This document shows positions 24,845-37,057 of a stretch of 64,000 bases of DNA, piece after piece; within the stretch, counting starts at the first letter, position 1; each line of letters begins with the position of its first letter. The translations under genes and the position numbers were made by a program. The notes below the pieces were generated by a model that was not told where the DNA came from, searched no databases, and saw only the letters and a list, made by a program, of their open reading frames with translations. Source of the stretch: Deroplatys truncata (Eukaryota > Arthropoda > Insecta > Mantodea > Mantidae); assembly GCA_030765065.1 (NCBI GenBank), contig CM060978.1:219313498-219377497 (forward strand). Direction: 5' to 3'.

Positions 24845-25735
24845 AATTCTGATTTTTTACATTCATATAGTGTCTCTACCCTCTGTCATGTATACAAACT
24901 GTTCTTACGAAATCTTATTTTTCTATTTACTTCATTTTAATCGAGATAAACTTTTGCAGAAATAGCTACATTACACATTTCTTATGGGTACAAAGGGAAT
25001 AGTGAAAGTCAAAATGTTTAAGAACTGGATGCTTTATGGTGGCCTTGAAATCCCATATTCTTTACATACAATGGTGTGAAACAACCGAATATCAACAGGA
25101 CTTTTAAAGAGGGATACCTCGGAAATGGCCGATGTCACAAACATTTTATGTAAAATAAATTGTATGTTTTAAAGAGATTTGCGTTTTTGTGTATCGCTTA
25201 ACGTTCACCAATTATACACGATTATACAATATTCCTTCCGAATGAAATGGACTTCAGAGGCTATTCCCAAAATATGCAAGTGATGAATTTTTTAAATACC
25301 TTTAATATACGTTATTTTAATCAAAATTGTTAGAGCTATTTTTCAGAAAATAAAAACTTTCGATCAATATTCCATGTAAAATATAGTTTGGGGTGGAGGA
25401 ATTTTCTTGATAATCTTTGTATCACAGTTGAAATGTACTAAACCCAAATACCAAGTTTAGTATTTAACAGACTTTTTGTTTTTGAATCTTGCTTTCACAG
25501 ACACACACACGGACCTTTTTCTAAAAAGTCTTATTTTTAGATTTAGAGGGTCTCAAAGTATGTATCTCCGGTGAAAGCTCGGTTTGGAATTTTTGGACGA
25601 TACCCTATTATGCACAGGAATGTGTTTCTTTTTATTCAAGTGGCCGAGAAACATACATGTCTTTTTGGTGAAGATATAGATCTTATTTGGCTGGAATGCA
25701 ATACCTTCTCTGTTTACTATCGTGGTAGAGAATTA
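24845..25735 (-). repeat. Family A element, old copy
   Basis: Diverged minus-strand copy from TTCTGATTTTTTACATTCATATAG to TACTATCGTGGTAGAGAATTAATGG. All blocks are in order, including GATTATACAATATTCCTTCCGAATGAAA and GACACACACACGGACC. The terminal block is partly duplicated or scrambled near 25590-25690. Confidence 0.7.
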
Positions 25736-25844
25736 ATGGCGAATGCTTACAGTCCACAGTCATGTCTTTGACCTTATTTACAATGCTCTGAAAGTACACT
25801 GGGTAGTGTTTCTTGTGCGTTTGCATATCAGTATTTTTACTTTC

Positions 25845-26672
25845 TCTACTACGTATAGTAAGTAAGGGAAGTATTGTATTCCACCCAAACATTCGATACC
25901 GAGATTTCACCGGATATATAGGTTTTGAGGCCCCCTTAATCCAAAAAAAAAGCATTTTTGGAAACATGTCCGTGTATGTGTCTGTGTGTGTGTGTGTCTG
26001 TGAACAACATAACCCAGAAACGAACAGTCAGATAAACACCAAACTTGGTATTTAGGTTCAGTATCTTCCAGAGATGTGACACGAAGGTTTTCAAGAAAAT
26101 CCCACACCCCAGGTTATCCTTTAAATGAAACATTTTTCGAAAATTTTAATTTTCTCAAAAATGGCTCTAACGATTTTGATTACAATATGGTATGTTTAAG
26201 ATATTTTTATGACAAATGAAATGTATATCTTGAATTTTTTGGGAATGTCTCCAAAAGTATTCTTAATTCTGAACGACTTTTGTATAACTGGTAAACCATA
26301 AGAGATAGACAAAAGTTTACTACAAAAAATGTAGATCACGTTAAAATACAAAATTTATGTCATACAAATTTTTTTGTTGAGTGAACCATTTTCGAGATAT
26401 TGCTTGTTATTCCCTTAAATTTTCCAATACCTACACTTTTTCTCAAATGGAACTTCGTTATTTGTTTTGTCCTGGTAATGCAAAGATAATGGAATACTAT
26501 ACATAGCACCCAGCTCTTAAAATATTTGACTATCGCTTAAAGCCTACCAATTCCCCTTGCGTCTACAAGAAAATTAGCAATAAGATTAACATCTCGATTA
26601 ACATGAAGCATATGGAGAATAAGCGTTTGTAAAAGAGTAGAGAAAGTTATGTGAGTTAACACATCAGATTTT
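25845..26672 (+). repeat. Family A element, full-length copy
   Basis: From TTTTTACTTTCTCTACTACG to GTGAGTTAACACATCAGATTTTTA. The (TG)n block is at 25970-26000. A small deletion removes part of the TAGTTTGTACAAGAG segment near 26630. Confidence 0.85.
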
Positions 26673-28763
26673 TATACTTTACTATTGTTTGCAACTGCTC
26701 TGTTTGTAACGCTTCCTGCTTGAGATCTTTTAAAATATCTCTTTAGTATTTTACTTTTAAAGAAATTTAATCACTACCCTGAAAGCTTATTTATTCCAAA
26801 GTATTCGCGGCGTTTAATTTCTGGAAATGTGAGTCACATCCATAAATGAACTCCTTACATTTACTATGAAAGGTCTTTTCCGTAGAGAAACGTTAATGAA
26901 ATGTAACACTTGTGCTTTTGAATTCCTAGAAGGTAATACATCTGTTCCTGCCACGGACAACTGAACCGGAGCTTAGGGAAAAGGTTTAGCAGACTGGTAA
27001 TAAACAAATTAAATTTTCCCATTTAAAATCTTTTAAAGTGAACGAATGAAACAATTACCTCTCGCAAGGAGCTGTTTCAGTGGAAAATGTAGGTATTTCA
27101 TGGTAAACGTCTCCAATTAAAATTCTACGAATTTCAAGAGAGAAGAAAAGAACCACTGAAATATACGAAGTGGAAGGTTTACATACTTATCCTTTAAACC
27201 ATAAAGCGATTGATATGAATAAAATTTATGAGCATTTTTATTTTATCAATATATTTACCTAAAACATTTCGATAAAAAGGTACCTTTGGTAGCCGCACCT
27301 TTCTTCGCAGCGGGGTGAAAATGGATAAGGGACATGGTGACAACTACCCCAGAATGACTGTGTCAATAAAATTAAGTTTTGCTGTGATATTTCATTCTAA
27401 AGGCCATTCGTGTATTTTTAGCAAATTTTTAATATTTACTCAAAGCACTAAAACCGAAATATATATGCTGTAGCTCTGAAGTTAAGAAAGAAATATAATA
27501 AATATATTAATTTAAACATTTACTCAGACATACAGAAGATAAACAAAAGCAATTAACAGGGAAGCTTTGAGTTGTCAGATACAAAAATAAAATATCCAGG
27601 TGTTTATCCAAGCGTTCAGTGAAAAAGAAACTGGCGTTTTAATTATCAATTTAGGGAAATACATATAGAGAAATAGATTATTAAAAATTTGCGTAATACA
27701 TGCAATTCCTGCCTAACACTTTATTTTATATATACATTCAATGAAATAAAATATGATGCAGTTTTACAAACGTTGTATATGGCACGGAGTAGTTATAACA
27801 TCCTAACACAAGCGTAAAGTACTATACCAAACGAAAATGCTAAAAGTATGAGAAAATGAGCTCAGCTTGTAAATGTATGTTGTTCTTTGAATACAATACA
27901 AGAGACGTAGTATTTAACATCAACGTTAGCTTAAACAGCGTTTCTGTGTTAAGGAGTTATCAAGAATAGGTTTCAACTAGTGACCTAAAGAGGAACTGCG
28001 TTGAGTTTTCTCTTCCCCATAGATTTCAACGAAGGCTGTCAAAGTTAGCGTAACTTTTGAGAAAAATTTATTATAAAACATGACGAGAATAAAGCCTTAT
28101 ATTGATCTTATACAATATGAATTAAGGCTTTTAAAACTGTTGCGAAGATTTATAAACTAGTGTTGTACCTATTGTGCGGTCCAAACTTCCTGACGTTACA
28201 GGCGAACGAATACGGTGCCAAACTTCCTCCACTTCGCAGAATGTTCTGCGCTTGTGCTAAATGTCATCGCAACTTTATAAATGCTAGAAACGAACAGTAG
28301 TATTACATCGAAGTTTAACTCACAACTGATGTGCCTGTATCCTTCACCACTCATTTTGCTTTTGATAGTGTCCGCCAAACTTTACTGCTTCAACCTGGAT
28401 GAAGTTACGGTCATAGAACTCTACCTACCTGACTTTCTAAAATACATCCTCTTTTTACCTGTTAAAGGATTGCTTCAAGCAATTCATGGTTTTCTTGTGA
28501 AGTAATGTTTCCGGAACTGACAGCTTTGAATACTACTTTTACTTTTGGAGCACGTCTTGGAGCAGGCGTTATTTTTGAAAATAACACACATTTTGATTCA
28601 TCAAATCAAAAACCTAACACCGTCAAGTAACAGCAGTAGAAGGTGACTTCATTTATGCCAGCGACGTGTTTATTACTATTGTAAACATAATTAACACAAA
28701 ATTTCCACGAAGGAAAACTATAAATTAATAAAATTAACTGTTCTTCCAAACAAGCCGTGTATT

Positions 28764-28766
<3 letters not shown>
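26673..28766. other. No recognisable feature
   Basis: About 2 kb of AT-rich sequence with no recognised repeat family, coding motif or RNA gene. The open frame at 28281-28505 has no recognisable domain. Confidence 0.4.

Positions 28767-28807
<41 letters not shown>
28767..28807. repeat. (TA)n microsatellite
   Basis: About 20 uninterrupted TA dinucleotides. Confidence 0.95.
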
Positions 28808-28809
<2 letters not shown>

Positions 28810-28955
28810 AAAACGCACAATTAAACATTTTTTTAAAAAATAATCAATTCAAAAGTATGTTTCTTAGCAACCTAATTTTCTACCTCAATAAGGAACATAA
28901 GTCTAAAATGTTGCTTAAAAATGATGACAATCCCACTGTAAGAAGCATTTGTTTA

Positions 28956-29852
28956 TAAAAAATCTGATGTGTTACACTCACATGACTTTCCCTACTCTTG
29001 TACAAAGTACTTTTACAAACACTTATACTCCATATGCTTCATAATAATCAGATATCAGGATGTTAATCTTAAAGCTAATTTTCTTGTAGATGCAAGGGGA
29101 ATTGGTAGGCTTTAAGCGACAGTCAAATATTTTAAGAGCTGGTTGCTATGTGGAGTATTCCATTCTCTTTGCATTAGCAGGACAAAAAAAAGAGAAAAAG
29201 AATAACGAATTCCCATTTGAGAAAAAGTATAAGTATTGGAAAATTTAAGGGAATAACAAGCAATATCTCGAAAATTGTTCACTCAACAAAATAGTGTATA
29301 TAACATAAATTGTGTATTTTAACGCGATCTACATTTTTCGTGTAGTAAAATTTTGTCTATCTCTTATGGTTTACCGGTCATGCAAAAGTCGTTCACAATG
29401 AAGAATACTTTTGAAGACATTCGCAGAAAATTCAAGATATACATTTTATTTATCATGAAGGTATCTTAAATATATGATATTTTAATCAAAATCGTTAGAG
29501 CCTTTTTTGAGAAAATTAAAATTTTCGAAAAAAGTTCCATGTAAAAGGTAATCTCTGGTGGGGGATTTTCTTGAAAACCTTCGTGTCGCATCTCTGGAAG
29601 ATACTGAACCCAAATAGCAAGTTTGGTGTTTATCCGACTGTTCATTTCTGAGTTATGCTGCTCTCAGACAGAGACACACACACGCACACACACAGATAGA
29701 CACACAGACACACACGGACATGCTTCCAAAAATGCTTGATATGCATTCAGTGCACCTCAAAACATGTATTTCCTGTGAAATTTCGGTATCGAATTTTTGG
29801 GTGGAATACGATACTTCCCCTACCTACTATACGTAGCAGAGAAAGTAAAAAC
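28956..29852 (-). repeat. Family A element, full-length copy
   Basis: From AAAAAATCTGATGTGTTACACTC to TATACGTAGCAGAGAAAGTAAAAA. The (CA)n/GACA mosaic is at 29665-29722. Nothing was recognised in 29853-30774. Confidence 0.9.
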
Positions 29853-30774
29853 CGTACACTTATGCTTTATAACATAGAATTCTGAAAGTATTTAACATAT
29901 GTTCACCAAATTTTTCAACCACCCTTCTTTAAGCAAACATGCAAAAGTTCCAAACAGTAAGATACTTTGGTATCTGGAAAATTCACAGACCGCTCTCATT
30001 AAAGAATATTTTATGATACGGGTGTTATCAACAATTACAATGTTAATAAAATTGATCCTGCGTATATAGGCGTTCTCCTTAGGCTCTGAGCAGATGTGAA
30101 TATTGTGCTTATGCACCTATACCCTCTTCATATTTCAACAATCATCAATCCTCTAGACTTCTAGGAACTTTGATGCAAGATTTCGTTTATCAAACATTAC
30201 TTCATGCATACATGGGTGCAACAAATGGTAAAAGAGGATTTATTATATCATATAATCCATAAAATTTAGTTCCCAATTTCAATGACGGATAGCAGCAGTA
30301 TTGTAAGTATAACAAGTTGATAAGATCGTTAAAAATTAATAAATTCTATAAGGGAACTAGCCTTAAAAAAAGGGGTGGATGTGAATACTGCAACATAAGC
30401 TGCCCTCCAGGATGTACCATGGCGTCAGGGACAGGTGCAGAAACCACGTGAATCTAGGAGACAACAGAATAGCTTCTGTTAAGAAGAGGAACCTGAGAAA
30501 AACGCTCTCTTAACTAACGAGACTGAAACACCGAAGACGTACAGTTGTGCTCCGCGAGGTTCCAAGTACGAACCAGCGTAATACCGGAAACCTGTAGTTG
30601 ACTCATGTTTTGGGAGTGGGGTATATCGCTGTTAGAACGCCAGATAATTAAAGTTACTTTCAACCTACACATCTATATTTCGAACACCGGAAAGTGCGCC
30701 CTTGACTTTGTTTCAGACTTCAATGCACTCACTAGCCGCAATACAATAAAGGTAAGTTCTGATACAACGGTAAA

Positions 30775-31980
30775 ATACAAACATAGTTTTTCATCTTAGG
30801 TGCATTGTACTGCCACCTACTGCCTGGTACTCATTATCTACGACCTCAGTAGTAATCAGACATCGTGAAACAGCAGACTGGGACGCTCCGTGGAACTCAC
30901 GGACTTCGAACGTGGTCAGGTGATTGGGTGTCACTTGTGTCAGAAGTCTGTACGCGAGATTTCCGCACTCCTAAACTTCCCTAGATGTACTGTTTCTGAT
31001 GTGATAGTGAAGTGGAAACTTGAAGGGACATGCACAGAACAAAAGCGCACAAGCCGACCTCGTCTGTTGACTGACATTTGAAGAGGGCTGTAAAGAGTAA
31101 TAGGCAGACATCTATCCAGACCATCACACAGGAATTCCAAACTGCATCAGAATCCACTCCAAGTACGATGACAGTTAGGCCTGAGGTGAGAAATCTTGGA
31201 TTCCATGGCGAGCGGCTCCTTATAAGCCACACATCACGCAGGAAAATGTCAAAAGGCGCCTGACTTGGTGTAAGGAGCGTCAACCTTACACGTTTGAACA
31301 GTGGCAAAAAGTTATGTGCAGTAACGAATCACGGTACACAATGTGGCGATCCGATGGCAGGTTGCGGGTATGGGGAATGCCCGGTGAACGTCATCTTCCA
31401 GCGTGTGTAGTGCCAACAGTGAAATTTGGAGGTGGTGGTGTTATGGTGTGGTCGTGTTTTTCCTGGAGGGGGCTTGCACCCCTTGTTGTTTTGCGTGGCA
31501 CGATCACAGCGCAGACCTACATTGATACTATTTTAAGCACCTTCTTGCTTCCCACTGTTGAAGAGCAATTCGGGGATGGCGATTGCATCTTTCAACACGA
31601 TCGAGCAACTGTTCATAGTGCACGGGCTGTGGCGGAGTGGTTACACGACAATAACATTCCTGTAATGGACTGGCCTGCACAGAGTGCTGACTTGAATCCT
31701 ATAGAATACCTTTGGGATGTGTTGGAACGCCGACTTCGTGCCGGGCCTCACCGACCTACATCGATACCTCTCCTCAGTTCCGCATTCCGTGAAGAATGGG
31801 CTGCCATTCCCCAAGAAACCTTCCAGCACCTGATTAAAAATATGCCTGCGAGAGTGAATGCTGTCATCAAGGCTAAGGGTGGGCCAAAACCATATTGACT
31901 TCCAGCATAACCGATGGAGGGCGCCACGAACTTGTACGTCATTTTCAGCCAGGTGTCCGGATACTTTTGATCACGTAGTG
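30775..31980 (+). mobile_element. Tc1-like DNA transposon, decayed
   Basis: The right end AGGTGTCCGGATACTTTTGA...CACGTAGTG stops at 31980 and is followed by TA, as expected for a Tc1/mariner element. The left terminal repeat could not be recognised; homology begins around AAACATAGTTTTTCATC (30782). Encloses the broken transposase gene below. The ~30 bp right terminus is GC-richer than the flanks. Confidence 0.8.
30878..31900 (+). pseudogene. Tc1-like transposase pseudogene
   Basis: DNA cut-and-paste transposase of the Tc1 group. The N-terminal helix-turn-helix is seen as LTDFERGQVIG...VREISALLNFPRCTVSDV (30890-31015), followed by the second DNA-binding part (RQTSIQTITQEFQTAS) and the catalytic domain. 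The DDE core reads SNESRY (first Asp replaced by Asn, ~31323), FQHDRA (second Asp, ~31597), and, 34 residues later, NPIEYLWDVLERRL (Glu, ~31702), i.e. DD34E. The start codon is apparently CTG rather than ATG at 30878. A short deletion near 31075 and a 1-base deletion near 31207 shift the frame. The last 194 codons (31314-31898) are open, ending KAKGGPKPY. Non-functional. Confidence 0.9.
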
Positions 31981-31996
31981 TATGATGAATCCCAAC

Positions 31997-32045
31997 AAAA
32001 AAATTGATGTGTTACATTTACATGACTGTCTACACTCTTTATGGT
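31997..32045 (-). repeat. Family A terminal fragment
   Basis: AAAAAAATTGATGTGTTACATTTACATGACTG matches only the first ~45 bases of the minus-strand family A end; the rest is absent. Confidence 0.55.
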
Positions 32046-32049
32046 TTAT

Positions 32050-33560
32050 TTTTGTGTAGCTATGATATCAGTCTAATTATATTAAAAAAATAACATCCCG
32101 CCTTAAAACGATATGTGTATAATATAATATATAAAATGTATATTACAGTCATTGGATTATGTCTATTTTATTATGTACATATATAGTAATGTTATGAGAA
32201 TGTATTACGAAGTTTAAAAATGTAGGAGCTGTGAGAACAGAAGCAAGTTGCCTTCCGCAGCAAACAGAATTACAAAGTAACAGCCAAAAGTTGCTAACAA
32301 TGAGGTAACCTTGAGACAATAATAAAGTAGTAAGTTGAATAAAGGCTACTAATAATTTTTGACACAATAATAATGTAATATTTAAAACAGTTTATAAATA
32401 GCCATTCAAAAAAAACTAGAAAAACCTTAAGTTAAATAAAAGTATTCTATTGGAGTAGGATTAGCCAATCAGAGACTTGAAATAGAGTAAATGTACAAAT
32501 GCAGGCGGGAGACGCTACAAGGAAGCGTAACCGAGCAGTTTGGTACGGATTCAATGAGAGACATGAAAAGTTATTGAGGTGAGAATAACATAAAGCTTAC
32601 GTGTTAAAAGGTACAATTAACAATAATCTCACAGCTCTATAGTTGGATACATCAGTGAGGTGTTATTTAATCGTGTGAAGTAATAGAATAAAAAGTGCAA
32701 TACAATTATAATTTGTGTAAACCTTTATTCTTTAGCCTTACGAGTCCTGCTAAGACATACGTGCTTTATAAATTACTAATGACGCAGCCGAGGTATACAT
32801 ACATATGCACACGGGACCGTGTCTGCCTACGCAGATATCACATCCTCGCATGACCCAGGATTGCTCGTGGGCCCATTCCATTAACAGCGATACCTATTTT
32901 AAAACCCGCCTCCCCTATCTGGTCGAGTTTAGGCTAGGACTCGTCCTGCCCACCCTTCCAAACAGGGCCGGAAGTGGATACGCCACTTACGCGCGTCAGG
33001 CCAGCAGGGCGAACCCTACTGGGGGAGACTACCGAACAACCTCGGTGGACCCGATAGTTTCTAGTAACCGTCTACCAGCTATCCCTCATGGCTGGTGCCG
33101 GAGAGTCTCTAGGCGTCTTACAACCCCGCCTGGGCGGATAACCAGCAAAGCGTACCCAATCTAGTGAAGTCAGAAGTACTACGAGGGCTATGGGTCATCA
33201 GTGCCCACACTACAGCAGCTGAAGGGGTAAATATATATACATACATATATAATATTTAAATAAACATTAAAATAAAAAGTTGATTCTTAAAACGTGTGGC
33301 GAAGGCCACCGGAAAAGTAAACGTGGGGCGAAGGCCACCGAAAACTTTGTACCGTATATGGGACGAAGATTCCTAGAAATAATCTCCCACAAAAGGCATC
33401 CATTATTGCGTGGTCTAAAACAACTTCAAATTGGTGCCCATTAATGTTGCAACAACAACAATTAAACAACATCAAGTTTGGCTACCATACCTGGGGCTAC
33501 AACTACTTAAAGTTTGGTGCCCATAAGTGGTGCAACTACTGCAGCTACTACAACAATTCT
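32050..33560 (+). mobile_element. Family C LTR-retrotransposon remnant, copy 3
   Basis: LTR-like block lacking its first ~20 bases (starts ATATCAGTCTAATTATATT), with AGCCATTCA and TAGCCAATCAGAGA, AATCTCACAGCTC (~32622), and TGACGCAGCCGAGG (32780-32793). The leader resumes after a GC-rich retroposon insertion (32807-33235) with two GGCGAAGGCCACCGRAAA units (33298, 33328) and three ~40-base units (TTCAAATTGGTGCCCATTAA, TCAAGTTTGGCTACCATA, TTAAAGTTTGGTGCCCATAA). Ends inside the leader near 33560. Confidence 0.65.
32807..33235 (+). mobile_element. GC-rich retroposon of unknown type with 13-bp target duplication
   Basis: A 429-bp block, much richer in GC than its surroundings, flanked by the perfect direct repeat TATACATACATAT at 32794-32806 and 33236-33248. 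It ends in GGGGTAAATATA, a short A/T tail, so it inserted as a plus-strand retroposon into the family C leader. An open frame of 119 codons (from 32805) spans it, but I recognise no domain. It could be a SINE or a 5'-truncated LINE. No clear pol III A/B boxes were seen. Confidence 0.75.
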
Positions 33561-34058
33561 TGTTTTTCTATCTCCATGTTAATCGAAATAAACCTTTGCA
33601 GAAATATATTCATTACATATTTCGTTGTAGGTTAAAGGGGGGGGTACAGAAAGCAGAATCGGTAGTCATATAGTATCAGCACTTTAAAAAGACAAAGTAC
33701 GACACATTCAACCAATAATAACTGATATCTGATATGCTTATGCTAGAGAAAAGATTATTTCAAACAAATTATATGTTTTAAAGAGATATGCATTTTTGTG
33801 TAATACGTTTCAGTCTATATCTTATGATTGACTCGTACGAAATTCTATAAAATTCCTCCCGAATAAAGACGACTTCACAGACTATTCCCCCCCCCAAAAT
33901 CCAAGATATACATTTTATTTTTCATGTAAATATCTTAGACATGCCATGACACTTTAATCAAAGTCGTTAGAGCCAGTTTTAGGAAAATCGAAATGTTAGA
34001 AACATTTTCCATGTAAACGACAATTTGAGCTAGGGATTTATTGATGTGAAACTTCTTT
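33561..34058 (-). repeat. Family A element, old partial copy
   Basis: Minus-strand blocks ATCTCCATGTTAATCGAAATAAACC, AAAGAGATATGCATT, ATTCCTCCCGAATAAAGACGACTTCACAG and TCCATGTAAACGACAATTTG in order; both ends are missing. It stops about 470 bases before the transposase gene at 34529. Confidence 0.6.
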
Positions 34059-34528
34059 AGGCACGGTAGGGTAAATTGAACTGGATCAGACGAAGAGTGA
34101 AACGCATGAGTTGGCCTGATCGAGAGACTCCAACCGACAGTTGAGAAGAAAGAGAGGGAGAATCTCATTTCTACTGTCTCCGTCGCGTACGTCATACACA
34201 ATCTAAGCGTATGCGCCGCATGTACTGTGTTAATACGTAGCATAGGGAACTACTATTAGTTTCAAATGGGAAGAGTTCTGAGCTACAGCGAATAAGATGC
34301 ATTTGCGTGCACAGCGTTGCCACCTCGTTACCCCCACTCTTTTCATATTTCCCTCTCACTCTCACATCTGCCTGTCGCTAGAATGGTCGACGTAAAGCAA
34401 CCCAAACTGAATTATCTAAACTTTTATAATTCTCCTGGTGTTTAAATTCATAATTGGGAATATACTCGCATGCTACGTACGTATTTTTTAAGTGTTATAT
34501 AATTATAGGATATGAATTACCTGTGCTT

Positions 34529-35944
34529 TTAATCCAATGGAACTGCCAGTGGCTCATCCGTATCACTGTCATCAGTTACGTGAAGAGGCAATTCGTCACT
34601 GACACTGTCTTCATCGTCTGAGTCTTGCAAATTTATGATGATAGGTTCCAAAATATCGTCACGGCCTATTTCTTTCCAAAAGTCGTCTTCTTGTAGTTTT
34701 TCTGCATGTCTCACGCAGGCTTCCCAGTCTTGTTGAGTTACCTTGTCAATTTCTTCGTGAATAAGACGTTCAACGTCAGTCAGTTTAAAAGTGTTATTTC
34801 TGTTTGCAACCCCTCGTTTTATTTGAGCCCATACTAACTCAATTGGATTATACTGGCAGTGATAAGGGGGGAGGCGGATTACCTCGTGTCCCATTTCCAT
34901 TGCAAGTTGATCCAGCTGATACACTTTTCCCTGGTTTTTAAATGGAAGTACTCGTTGCAGTAACTCATTTTTAGTTTCTGTTGCCGAAAATTCAACCCCC
35001 TTTTTTTGCAACCATTCAACAATTTCGTTCTTTCTACTGGCAGTATTCGGTACTTTGTTTTCAATAACCGAATGATATGGTGCATTATCCATTATAATTA
35101 TGCTTCCCTCTTCTAAATAATTTAGGAATCTGTTCAAAAACCATTCTTTAAACGTATCAGCTGTCATCTCTTCGTGATAATCTGAGGTGGTTTTGGACAG
35201 AAAAATCCATTTGCTTTCAGGTACAAATCCTGTCTTAGCGGACCCTACATGACAAATAATAAGTCGACTGCCTTTTCCAACAGGTACCTTCAGGCCACCC
35301 TTTTTTGAGGAATCTTGCCAGATTGAATTTTGAGTGTGGTTTTTATTTACCCATGTCTCATCTAAGTAAAATATAGGTCTCGTATCGCAAGAATTGCGAA
35401 TTTCGTGCATTTTGCGTAAGAATTTTATTCTTGCCGCAACAATGTCACTCCTCTCCATTAAAAATTGTCGCCCATCATTTGTCTTTCTGTACCTGAACCC
35501 TAATCCTCTCAAAATTCTATAAGTAGATGAATTTGAACCAGTGTATGATATTTTAGTTCTAAGGGCACAAGTTATTTTCTGTATTGTTGGGAATTCACCT
35601 TGGTCATAAAACTCGAAAACAGTTCTGCGTACAACGTCCTTGTCAAAGTCAGTTAAATTTGTAATCCTCTTCGGAGGTCCAATGTGCTTTCTGGGCGATA
35701 CAAACACTGGAGTATCACTGGGAACAGATTTTCTTGCCTCTCCGCAAATGCGAGACACACTTGCTTTACCGACACAACACGCTTTAGCAGTAAGCTGTTG
35801 AGGATTTTTGAAATCAAGTTGATTTCTGTGTTCCTCATTGTTACATTTTTTAAAAAACGAGTAGACCCTAAATATAATACTTCGAGCCTGACTTCGCAAT
35901 ACCTGCCTCTTTGACTCGCCACTAAATTCACCACAATAAGCCAT
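34529..35944 (-). CDS. IS630/Tc1/mariner-superfamily transposase, DD82E type, intact
   Basis: Uninterrupted 471-codon gene. Residues ~1-75 are a basic DNA-binding region (QVLRSQARSIIFRVYSFF, then AKACCVGKASVSRICGEARK, helix-turn-helix-like). A DDE_3-type nuclease follows: first Asp in FYLDETWVNKNHTQ (~residue 194), second in SIIIMDNAPYHS (~residue 287), and Glu in PPYHCQYNPIELVWAQIKR. I count 82 residues between the second Asp and the Glu, the spacing of the group known from the literature as DD82E/Sailor (name from memory). The C-terminal tail is acidic (DSDDEDSVSDE...DDSDTDE). Start chosen at the first ATG, which keeps the whole N-terminal region. All three catalytic residues and the frame are preserved, unlike every other transposon gene here, so it is either young or under selection. 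No convincing terminal inverted repeats were found in the ~500 bases on the downstream side or ~1 kb upstream; a domesticated copy is an alternative. Confidence 0.9.
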   Translation of the reverse strand: MAYCGEFSGESKRQVLRSQARSIIFRVYSFFKKCNNEEHRNQLDFKNPQQLTAKACCVGKASVSRICGEARKSVPSDTPVFVSPRKHIGPPKRITNLTDFDKDVVRRTVFEFYDQGEFPTIQKITCALRTKISYTGSNSSTYRILRGLGFRYRKTNDGRQFLMERSDIVAARIKFLRKMHEIRNSCDTRPIFYLDETWVNKNHTQNSIWQDSSKKGGLKVPVGKGSRLIICHVGSAKTGFVPESKWIFLSKTTSDYHEEMTADTFKEWFLNRFLNYLEEGSIIIMDNAPYHSVIENKVPNTASRKNEIVEWLQKKGVEFSATETKNELLQRVLPFKNQGKVYQLDQLAMEMGHEVIRLPPYHCQYNPIELVWAQIKRGVANRNNTFKLTDVERLIHEEIDKVTQQDWEACVRHAEKLQEDDFWKEIGRDDILEPIIINLQDSDDEDSVSDELPLHVTDDSDTDEPLAVPLD

Positions 35945-37057
35945 TGCACTATTTTACTCTTGCTGCTTGCTCTCTGAACAACAACTGAATACTGATATTA
36001 ACTGTGTAGGGTAAATAAACTCCAACCCAGATTTAAAAATAACACACAATCATAAACATGTGACGGCTCACGTTCTGCAGATTCTACAAGTAACACAAGT
36101 GAGCTTGGTGGGCTGTTTGCTCTCTTTCAGCTTTAACAAACGCCTTGGTTTTACAACATAATTCTTTATCACCATCAAGTCAGTAGTTCTGTATAATTAC
36201 AAATATATATACATAATGTATACAATAATGCATACATACAAATAATGTGACCATTACAGTGCTTACGTGGTTATATTATAACATATGGGAATGTTTATTT
36301 GTTTGTATTATGAAAACTATTTGAGCTAAAAATATGTGGTTTTTACGGTTGTGTTACGAAAATTACTCCCTACCTTCTAGTGGGTTACTTTTTGCAAAAT
36401 TTGAATTTTTGTCTTAGCGCAAATTATATGTATTAGAAACACATTCGCTTAGCACGCGTCATGCTTAGCTTACGGCGAATGCAATATGACAACACAGCGG
36501 AACTCCGATTGGTTGCCGCTCTGGCCGCGCTCAAGGACAAACATCATCCCATTTGAAAAACACAGTAGTAGACGCTTGCGTACTATACTCTACATTAGCT
36601 GAATAGTTGTAATATTATTGTATTAGTGAGATTCCTGTTTTAAATAAAGTAAAGATTTAAAGTGTTCGTGTAGCAGAGCAGCTTAAGTGAGTGATTTACA
36701 AACTGAGTTTCGTAAATCGCATCTCAATCAATTATAACTAATAGGATTTTTAGTTGAAAAATTCAAGTTAAAACTGAACAATGACCGCTGTCCACAACCA
36801 GATCAAGCACTACCATCGATGCAGTATTCTCTCGTTATTTATAAAATGTACAGTCTAAATTATTTGTATCACATTTCAGCTTTCATAAACCCATAATTTC
36901 TTTCTTAGACTATAATGAAATATTTCATTTAATAAAGAAATTTTGTTCAAACTTCACATAATCATTTACTAATCCTGAGATAGTAAAATCATCAAGAAAT
37001 GTTAGAACCTTAGAAGTTTCAGGTCTAAGGCGCGAGAGTCGCACGCCTTTTTTTTTT
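35945..37057. other. Upstream flank of the transposase, unassigned
   Basis: Contains a minus-strand CCAAT motif (GATTGG on plus, ~36507) and a GC-richer patch (36460-36560) that could be promoter sequence for the minus-strand transposase. The rest is AT-rich with no recognised feature. Confidence 0.25.

Noticed and set aside
34062..36390. TIRs for the DD82E transposase (GGTAGGG motifs; TCAAATGGGA motifs at ~34262 and, inverted, ~36546)
   Set aside because: Matches are only 7-11 bases with poor extension. An intact element should have near-identical ends, so these were not called.
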